In this document: piece by piece, positions 56,301-64,000 of the stretch | Layout of the letters: the number at the start of each line of letters is the position of its first letter | How positions within the stretch are numbered: the stretch's first letter is position 1 | Assembly (NCBI GenBank): GCA_030015575.1 | Contig: CM057337.1 | Span: forward strand, 333,694,583 to 333,758,582 | DNA from: Agapanthus africanus | Lineage: Eukaryota > Streptophyta > Magnoliopsida > Asparagales > Amaryllidaceae | Length of the DNA: 64,000 nucleotides | Direction: 5' to 3' | Translations under genes and position numbers: made by a program | Notes under the pieces: generated by a model | The model's input: the letters and a program-made list of their open reading frames with translations, nothing else | Databases searched by the model: none | Told to the model about the DNA's origin: nothing

Positions 56301-56516
56301 CGGGGAACCTCCCTCAAAGTACCGACACTGGCCTGACTGAAAGATTGGAGAACTTGTAGAGTGTAATTAATCCCGGCTAGTCTTTCCTTTTAAGGTTTGA
56401 AGGAAGATTTGATAAAAACAGTGGGAGCCATCCTGATTAGATAAAATAAATAACCAATCTGATCTTGCAAGAGCGCATGCTGAGTGTTTTCTTCTCTCTC
56501 TCTCCAGGTAGCGACC
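53381..56516 (+). other. Copia-2c long leader, first unit
   Basis: It has the same layout as the Copia-2a leader: paired palindrome 53566-53610, an 11-G run at 54809-54819, TAGGCATGCGATGTCTAA repeats near 54570 and 54600, the duplicated block with CTTCACCGGGAGTGAC (near 55557 and 55702; period about 150), and three TTGACC boxes (55876, 55967, 56048), here with TTAAGG or TTAATG in place of CCAAGG. It ends in a CT tract and CCAG (AG at 56506-56507). No protein-coding gene is seen. Confidence 0.72.
53566..53610 (+). promoter_or_regulatory. 31-bp-spaced paired palindrome, Copia-2c first unit
   Basis: CGGCGGAACCGCGA at 53566-53579 and CGGCGGTTCCGCGG at 53597-53610 have centres 53572/53573 and 53603/53604, spacing 31. 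It lies about 200 bp after the PBS. Confidence 0.7.
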
Positions 56517-59304
56517 ATATCACGCCTTAATCAAGATAATAATACGGATGTATTGACCGAACCTGCTTGTTATACTGAGCTGGGGAACGTTGGTCCCGCT
56601 CCAACTTATAATTGTTATAAGACAGAGCAGGAATTAGGGGAATACCAGAATTCCTATGCAGCCCGAACGAAGAAAGTGCATATGATGCATCTCCTTCGGG
56701 TGTGTTCATTACAAAGAACTGTTTCTCAGTATCCTCTGCATCCTGGGAATATGATACCGGATCAGGATCCCGGATATGTAATCTGTTACATAGGGCTACA
56801 AAAAGGTAGAAAAACTGAGAACGGGTGATAAGTTTCTTGAGGCAGAAAACGGGGCAAGTGTTGCAGCCAAGTCTGTTGGTCACTGTCGCTTTGTATTACC
56901 AATACATTGATTCTGAACAAATGCTATTAAATACCGAACCTGATATACAAAATCATATCAGTCTCTTTATTAGTAAAGAAATGATAAAATTTTGTATTGA
57001 TGGATAATATTTTGAACATTTCCTATATCAAAAGTTGATCGGTTCAGGCACGTTATCTAAAAGCATTGACGTTCTAAATCAAACTACAGTTCCTAGTATA
57101 CGGAACACACACAAGAGGAAGAGTTCAGAATTGAACGATTCCTTCTTGAGGTATAGTAGACTAGGTCAGATCAATGTGACCCGACTAGCTAGAGTTACAT
57201 AAAGATGCATATTTAAATTAGTTTGAATTTGCATCTTATGAAACTCGCCAGTCATGTCACAAAGATAAGATGACCATAGCTCCGTTTACTGGAAACAGAG
57301 AAAGAGTTAATGAACTCTTGGGATGATACATGTTGATGTATGTAGGTCCCCTGTCTACACATACCAAGACCGGTTCTTTGTACTTCATTACATTCTCTGT
57401 TGATCCCTTTAGATTCAGACATATGTTCTTGTTGAAACACAAGTCCGAACCTTTTGAGATATTCACAGAATATAAGTTAGAAGTAGAGAACCAATGCGGA
57501 TATAAGTATTATGTCCTTTGATGAGATCAAGGAGGAGAATACTTGAGCACGGAATTCCTGGACTATTCTAAAGGAGAATGAGATTCTCTCTCAGCATTAC
57601 TCCTCCGTATACACCATAGCACGATGGTATATTGGGGCGGAGCAATCACACCCTATATGATAAGGTGTGCTCTATGATGAGTACTACTGAGTTACCTATT
57701 TCCTTTTTGGAAGTTATGCACTTGAGAAGCTGCATACCTATTGAATTAGGTTCGAATCAAATCAGTTGCCTACCACTTCATATGTGATATGGAAAGGGAA
57801 GAGCCTATATCTTAAGTTAGTTAAGATTTGGGGTTGTCCGGCCTATGTCTAAAAGCAAAAATCTGGACAAGATCAAGGCAAGGTCTGTTGTGTAGAACTG
57901 GAAAGGTTCCAGCTATACAAACTACAGCAGGTGATTTGGTAGAACCAAAGGATTCAGTAGATTCTAATGAACCTCAGCCTCTCCGCCGATCTAGTAGGGT
58001 TCCTCATCCACCTGAGAGATACTTCGGTTTCTCGATGACAGTGGGAGCGAGGATTGCATCATGAGATGATGACCCAACTAGTTTCGAGCTGGCCATCGAG
58101 AGTAGGGACTCTGTAAGAATGGCTGGATACTTAGCGATCTGAGATGGAATCCATGTACACCAGCAAAGTATGGACTTTAGCTGCTATATCTGAAGGATTA
58201 AATCCCCATCACGAGCAAGTATATCTTGAGAAGATTACTTGGTGTAGATGGAAAAGTTGAGACTTTCAAAGCAAGACTTGTTAAAGGTTTTCGTCATCGA
58301 TCAGGCGTGGATAATGATGAAACCTTTTCCAGTGGCTATGCTTAAGTCCATCCGGATCCTACTTGCCATGGCTATATACCATGACTACGATATCTGGCGG
58401 ATGGGTGTCATGACTGCTTTTCTAAAATGATGTTTTAGAAGAGAGCATCTGTAAGTACACAGCCAGAGGGCTTCGTAGACAGTGGGAGCAGCGGAAACGT
58501 ATACAAGATGCTTTATAGGATAAAGCAAGTATCGCGGAGTTGGAACATCTGTTTTGTTGTGTTAGTCAAAGAGTTTGACATCATCAAAATGGTAGATGAA
58601 CCTTGTATAAACAAAAAGGGAGTAGGGAGTATTGTGAAGATCCTCGTGGAGTACGTGGATAACATACTCTTGATAGGGAAGGAGTTTCCTATGCTGCGCT
58701 CGATCAATCTCTGCTTATCACAATGATTCTCCACATAGGATCAAAGTGATACCTCCTAAATCCTGAGTTTTCATCTATGAGATAGATGTAATTGGATGCT
58801 AGGATTCTCACTAGATGTTGTGAGATGGTATCAATCGATCCTGGGGAGAATCACTGGAAGGGTTCCAGGGTGATAAAGACGACTGAATGTCAGTCACAGG
58901 CATTGTCTTCACCCTCAGTAAAGGGACGGTATGTTGGAAGAGTTCCAAACTAGATACCGTGGCAAACTAGACGATAGAGGCTGGTAACATCGCTATTAAA
59001 GATACTACCAAAGAGGAAGTTTGGGTGTATATTGGTTCATAAGATGAACTAGGTTCCTACCATTGTGTGACAATGGAAGTATGGCTTTAGCCTGTGAACC
59101 CTGGTCCCATCAGTGACCCAAACATATTCTGAGGCAGCATCACCTGATCATGGAGATAGATGATCTCCAGGGTGATCAAGGTTAGGAGAGTAGACTTAGA
59201 GGACAATACGGCGGATCCACTCACAAAGGCTTTTTCCCCGAGAGAGACTTATATGGGATGGTTGAGTATGTGATACTGCAACCACTGCTACAGATGGCCC
59301 TAGT
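56517..59304 (+). pseudogene. Copia-2c gag-less pol remnant
   Basis: This is the same gag-less structure as Copia-2a, but the start codon is lost (ATA at 56517-56519). Remnants in order: protease edge (near 56730-56780), pre-integrase (near 57150-57270), integrase pieces (57380-57500), the linker PLRRSSRVPHPPERYFGFSM (57970-58040), RT fragments (AMLKSIRILLAMAIYHDYDIW near 58340-58395; SRSWNICF near 58530; the catalytic site reads YVDN instead of YVDD near 58655), and a C-terminal RNase H tail with DNTADPLTKAF (about 59195-59235). Many stops and frameshifts interrupt it. It has the 3' half that Copia-2a lost. Confidence 0.85.
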
Positions 59305-59317
59305 GCAAGTGGGAGAT
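59305..59317 (+). promoter_or_regulatory. Polypurine tract (Copia-2c)
   Basis: GCAAGTGGGAGAT lies immediately before LTR-d and is the standard Copia plus-strand primer. It shows that LTR-d really is the 3' LTR of this unit. Confidence 0.85.
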
Positions 59318-61538
59318 TGTTAGTTATATGTATGCCCTAGAGGCCATTACTGTACATTGGATGTATATTGTAGTGGATGCTGGGACATATATAGGTAGGA
59401 CTTTCTTGCTCGACATGATAGTACGCTATCTGGTTGCACTTTATCTTAACATGTATACTTTTTATCTCTCTGTTACATGTTGATAAAGCCCTTAGGATAT
59501 GTACTCGACTTCCAGGACTATGATGCAGATCATACTAGTGGGGCCTGGGTAAACCAAGAGTACATCCTTCAATGTTCCTAGTAGTGGGAATATCGAGACG
59601 GGGCATCGATATTCCAGAGTAGACTAGCGTATATCTTCTCGACCCATGTGATGGGCGATGGATGATCCCATATCCATTAGTGTTTGACATCAGAGATGGT
59701 ATACGGGTGCTCAGTGGAGACTGGGTACACTGAACGGACTCGCCGAGAACTTCCAGATGGTATTATACCTCACGTCAGATAGCAGTTCTCTGGTGACACT
59801 GGTACAGCTTAGTCTGTTGACCCGAGATCGTCATAGAGTCTTGTGTGTCTCCCACTGTGCTTTGATTTCCATCCTACCATGGCTCTACTGAGTCGTGCAA
59901 ACAGGTGGTTTTTGGGTACAGTCCCGATTCACATGGAGGCAATGAGCGATAGGAGGGGATTCTTCTCTCCCGGTATTGGGGGTTGATGTTGCGCTATGCA
60001 CGACTGGACATAACAGGAAATCCCTGGCCAGGGTTGCAGTGATATACTGTTAAGATTTATCAGTAGTTTCACGATTGTTATGGACCTTATATCGGCATGA
60101 CTTATCAAGCTACTGGGGTCTGACGTTTACCACCCCTAGGCGAGATATGCGACATATCAGACGAACTGACCGGACTGTACGGTAAGTGTTACTGGATGGA
60201 TTCACAGGAGTGTGAGCGAGCTTACTCGTTGATCTTCTGATCGCTCAATACCCGGGTGGCCGTTATGTTTAGCAGACCGCTTGCGGCTTATGGGTGTTTG
60301 ATATGATCATCACCTGCTGCCGGCGTATTGACGAGTCTTTAGAGTCCTACACAGAAGTTTCCTGGCTCAAGCAAAACGAAATAGGAGCGCATATGAGATA
60401 TGTGCGGGACCGAGAATAATACGTGTATGTGATACTGTATTCCATTTTCGTGATTTGTAACATTGAACGGTTATATGCGATATAGCCGGGTTATCGGATC
60501 AAGTGTTGATTCGATAATTTGTTACTATTGATATTAGTCGGTTATATGCGATATGACCGGATCATTAAATCAAGTGTCGATTTAATGATTTAATGTATAA
60601 TTATATATTTGATATATTACTTTACATTAACTAGTATTGGTTCACTTAAGATGGATTTTCTCACTTGATGTGCACATTGTATATATGATATAGTTTTGTG
60701 TACTAGTTTGTATCATGTTTGATGATACATGCAAACTTGGGTGTATGTTTGATTTGAACCATGTTTAGGTTAATGGTTATGGTTTTAATTTATTCACTTA
60801 TTCATTTTATTTGTTTTCTTTATTTCTTTTGGCTAAAATGAAATGGTTGCTAATTTTGTCTTTTGTGGAAGCTTCATGATGTTTTGAATTAGTAACCATT
60901 TTGTTTTATATTTAAACCTAACCATTAGCTAAACTAGGGTTTGCTCTCTACAAGAGTTAAATCTAACTCAAGGTTGCATTATGATAAGGTCAATTGATTT
61001 TATTATTCATTCATCATTCTCATGATATTCTTCTTCTTCTTTATCATCTTCATAAAGAAGAAGAAACCTTGCTACCTCCAATGGTGAAATAATCAAATGA
61101 GTGAGAAATCCAAATCTAAAGTCAACCCACTTCCTATTTTTTATCCTCTACTACTTGCCATGTAGTAGAGTGTGTTGTCTTCACAAGTTTCTTGACTTGG
61201 CGAAGGCGGAGCTCGAGTTTGAGTTGCCTCGACGTAGATCATCTTCGGCATCGAAGTCGACGACCTAACCCGATCATTTCTCCGACGAAACCATCGCCGG
61301 AGTCCAGGATCCGATGATCGCAGCGAAGAGACATCGTCACGGAGCTATGGAGGTGGACTACCGGATCTACAAAGGTTGTATTTTCGTTCACTCTTAGTTA
61401 AGTTGTTAACTAGTTGCTTGTTATCGCCAATACCTCTAGTCAACGATCTAGTTTAGGATTCTTCGGCACACATAAATTTTTGAATTGGACATGATTGATC
61501 AGTTGTGGAACATCATAGGTGTGCCTAGGAACCCTACA
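59318..61538 (+). repeat. Copia-2 LTR-d (2221 bp), shared by two units
   Basis: It starts TGTTAGTTATATG after the PPT, ends GGAACCCTACA, and is followed by a PBS. It contains the mid-LTR hairpins near 60490-60516 and 60560-60588. Confidence 0.93.
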
Positions 61539-64000
61539 GTGGTATCAGAGCCTAGCTAGAGCCTTAGACGATGCGTAGACGGAGTTAGAAATCCGATCGA
61601 ACCGAAACCCTAACCCTAATATTGCTTTCTGTACATTTTTCAAATTTGTGGATTTTTGTATATTAAAAATATGCAGAAAAATCAGCAGGGAATCCTAAGA
61701 ATTACTGTGCAACACGTGTCCATGATTCAACAATAGTGCGGCGGAACTGCGGCAGAAGCAAGGCTTCTGCGGCGGTTCCGCGGCCGTATTGTCACAGTGC
61801 CCAATACATTTTGCACAGTAATTCCTATTTTCTGGTACTGGATTTTCTGGGATATTTTTAATATTTATTCAAGAGTTGATTTTTCTGGGTTGTATTAGGG
61901 ACTCGGCGTTTCGATCGGATCGTCTAATTTTGTCTGTGTGCTTTTCCGGATAATTTTAGAATATGTTAAAAGGTTCGACCGGATACAGATACCCATTTTT
62001 TCCCCTGCCGGAAAATTTCCAAGTGTTGGATTTTTCCGTAGTTTAATAACGTTCTAAGTAGTGCAAGTAACGTGATGGTCCCTCTAGAAGACAACAAATC
62101 TTAACTCGACTATGTGACCGTCTTGAACTGCCCTTTGAACCTTAAGGTTTGGGGCAGTACGGCGTGCCACATGTGAGGCGTTGGCTTGACCCTTCTACGG
62201 CTGGACCGTTGGTACTGAGGCACGAACTGAATGTTTTTAGACTTATTTCATGTGTTGAGCTGTATCGGGAAAACTTGGGTGTTCGACTGTTCGATCGGAA
62301 AGTTTAACATTTTCTATTTACCTAGAATGTGATACAATAATTGGAATTCACAAGAAGTTATGAGATAACAGAATGAATGTTATAAACATAGCAGCTTAGT
62401 CTCACTTGATCGGTTGCCACGGAATTTTGATGTGATCAAAAGTCCGTCGCAATCACGTAGCGTACGCGAATACTCGCCGGGTAAACTTAATAGACAGCCT
62501 CGCCCCATAGCCCCGACCAAGTGACTGTAGGAGAACCCCGTCACCGAAAACATCCGTTTGGGTGCTCGCGGCAGCGGTGTTCCGCCTTGGTGCACATCGT
62601 CGACGGCGTCGGGGGTGCGGCCGCCTACTAAAGTTTGCGACGAGCATTCGATCAGGATGTCGGGAATCCTGTTGAATTGCCCGACTTGATATTGAAAAGA
62701 GTTTTCGATAATGAGACTAAAATGCGGGGTTTATAATTGTTAGGCATGCGATGTCTAAGGAATTCATTTGGCTAGGCATGCGATGTCTAAAGAGATTGCG
62801 GATTCCAACTGTTGTAGTTTTACACTTTCTTTTCTGTGATCGTAAGTGTAATATGTGATATCGCCGGTTTCGTTGCTATATGTCAACGACAATTGGGATG
62901 CGCATATTTACTTACGTTGATGACATGTGATGTTATGTGTTGCTGGATATGATATATTGGATCGTCGTGTTCGAATAGCCGGGGGGGGGTTATGTGAGAT
63001 GAGTGTTTTTCCTTTTCATTCATGTAAAAAACTTGTATGTAATATTCTTTTATTGGGGCACTTCCAGGTTGCGGATGATGTCACCATTTGTATATTATTT
63101 ACTTTTCTGCACTAGGATAGACCCAAGGAGGAGGGCACAGGTAACCGGGTTCTAGGGTCCAGTGGGAGACCAACTCGAGGAGTCGAGTCCTGGTCTCCTA
63201 ACCCTAGAATTGGTAGGGTTGCTTGCCGCTCTCGTAGGGGTCTAGGGGTGTGGGATTGGCTATTCATCACGACCGTGGAATCCATGTTTTATACTGGCTC
63301 GTATTGAAAACACGGACGTCCTAGTATATCCAATATTTCATATGATATTTTCTGCTGCGTTATATGTGATGTTCTGTGATAGGTATAGTATATAGTATAT
63401 ATGATATATTATATATACGTTGCTTATGTTTTACACCTGCGCTAGCCCTGCCTCGTTCTGGCGTTAGTTACCAAACCTAACGGTGCAGACGGGACATCGA
63501 GGCGAATGCGGATGGCATAAGCGTACGTTATATTTATCTGTGATGTTTAGGTGGACTTAAATGATGGGACATTCATTAATGAGATTAATGAAAGAAAATA
63601 AACCTAATTGATGTTGTGGAATCGAATTTCAAAATATAAACAGGTAGCTACAGTTCTTGCTTTGCATCGCGGTGTTCCTTATAGAACATCCTGCACCTTA
63701 TTCGATGAGGAAAGGACCGAGATCCCTTCACCGGGAGTGACTCCTTTAGCATTAACTGGCAGATGCTATACACTCGGTTTGTCATTTGATCGCTTCTATA
63801 GTTTCCGCTTTGCACAGTGATATATATGATATATCCCGCACCTCATTCGACGAAGAAAGGGCCGACGATCCCTTCACCGGGAGTGACCCCTTTAGCAAAA
63901 CTAGAAAATCCTCAAAAACATTCCATTTAAAACCATTTGATTCCGCAACGAGATCAAGTTCAAAGCGTTAAAGGTTTTCAAAAAAACCATTCGCAACCCT
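61539..64000 (+). other. Second tandem Copia-2c unit: PBS and leader, cut by window end
   Basis: It contains PBS TGGTATCAGAGCC at 61540-61552, then a leader colinear with 53367 onwards at about 98.6% by hand count. Differences include a 9-G run (62981-62989) where the first unit has 11 G. It contains both copies of the duplicated CACCGGGAGTGAC block (near 63730 and 63876). The coding region is beyond the edge. Confidence 0.88.
61739..61783 (+). promoter_or_regulatory. 31-bp-spaced paired palindrome, Copia-2c second unit
   Basis: CGGCGGAACTGCGG at 61739-61752 and CGGCGGTTCCGCGG at 61770-61783 have centres 61745/61746 and 61776/61777, spacing 31. Confidence 0.7.

Larger units (their letters stand above)
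51145..64000 (+). mobile_element. Copia-2c tandem array: LTR - internal - LTR - internal
   Basis: A complete unit runs from 51145 to 61538: LTR-c 51145-53366, PBS 53368-53380, internal to 59317 with PPT, and LTR-d 59318-61538. LTR-d is immediately followed by a second PBS (61540-61552) and a second copy of the leader to the right edge. LTR-d thus serves as 3' LTR of the first unit and 5' LTR of the second. A hand count gives about 47 differences between LTR-c and LTR-d (2.1%) and about 35 in 2.46 kb (1.4%) between the two leaders. Confidence 0.88.

Noticed and set aside
1..64000. Host protein-coding genes, tRNA or rRNA genes, CRISPR arrays, bacterial operons
   Set aside because: Every stretch could be assigned to an LTR, leader, polyprotein or tail of a retrotransposon; the tRNA-like matches are primer binding sites only.

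Overview
The window is nuclear DNA of a flowering plant and consists, as far as I can tell, entirely of LTR retrotransposons nested inside one another. I see no host gene, rRNA, tRNA gene or CRISPR array. The evidence for a plant is: primer binding sites matching plant initiator tRNA-Met (TGGTATCAGAGCC) and tRNA-Asp (TGGCGCCGTTGCCGGGGA), Athila-type and chromodomain (Tekay/Del-type) Ty3/Gypsy polyproteins, Ty1/Copia polyproteins, very long LTRs (1.3-3.2 kb), and nonsense mutations that look like deamination of methylated cytosine. This is typical of repeat-rich, probably pericentromeric heterochromatin. The species cannot be named from this.

Layout. (1) 1-2787: 5' end of a Copia element on the minus strand (Copia-0: LTR 595-2787, PBS, leader), sitting in the RT gene of (2) Copia-1, minus strand, 2788-6535 plus 40241-42004, a decayed gag-PR-INT-RT element. 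(3) Copia-1's leader is split by Athila-A, plus strand, 6536-40240 (TSD GTCAA/GTCAT). (4) Athila-A is itself split twice: by a Tekay-like chromovirus at 13425-26896 (TSD AGTTG), whose 3' LTR holds a solo Copia-2 LTR at 24311-26517 (TSD CTGAC), and by Athila-B, minus strand, 28127-36634 (TSD CTGCA). Athila-B has an intact 1142-codon gag-protease frame, no RT/RH/INT, and LTRs differing at only 3 of 1262 positions. (5) From 42005 to the right edge lie Copia-2 elements: element a (LTR 42005-44221, interrupted at 48929), a minus-strand LTR (48930-51144) and a plus-strand tandem array LTR-internal-LTR-internal (51145-64000). The minus and plus LTRs abut head to head, giving a roughly 2.2-kb inverted repeat with a 9-bp spacer.

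How the parts work together. The autonomous polyproteins (Copia-1, Athila-A, Tekay) are all broken by stops, frameshifts and insertions. Copia-2 lacks a recognisable gag and Athila-B lacks pol, so both would have needed proteins supplied in trans.

The most interesting signal is not a gene. A pair of GC-rich palindromes (consensus C[C/G]GCGG-NN-CCGCGG), with centres 31 bp apart (30 in one case), recurs eleven times in otherwise unrelated Copia and Athila elements. It lies 200-300 bp after the PBS in the leader of every family where that stretch is in the window except Tekay, and also about 400 bp into the U3 of both Athila families. The second is a pair of tandem hairpins in the middle of Copia LTRs, whose position and fold are kept while the sequence differs between families.

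TSDs, LTR boundaries and divergence counts were read by eye; no alignment or database search was possible.
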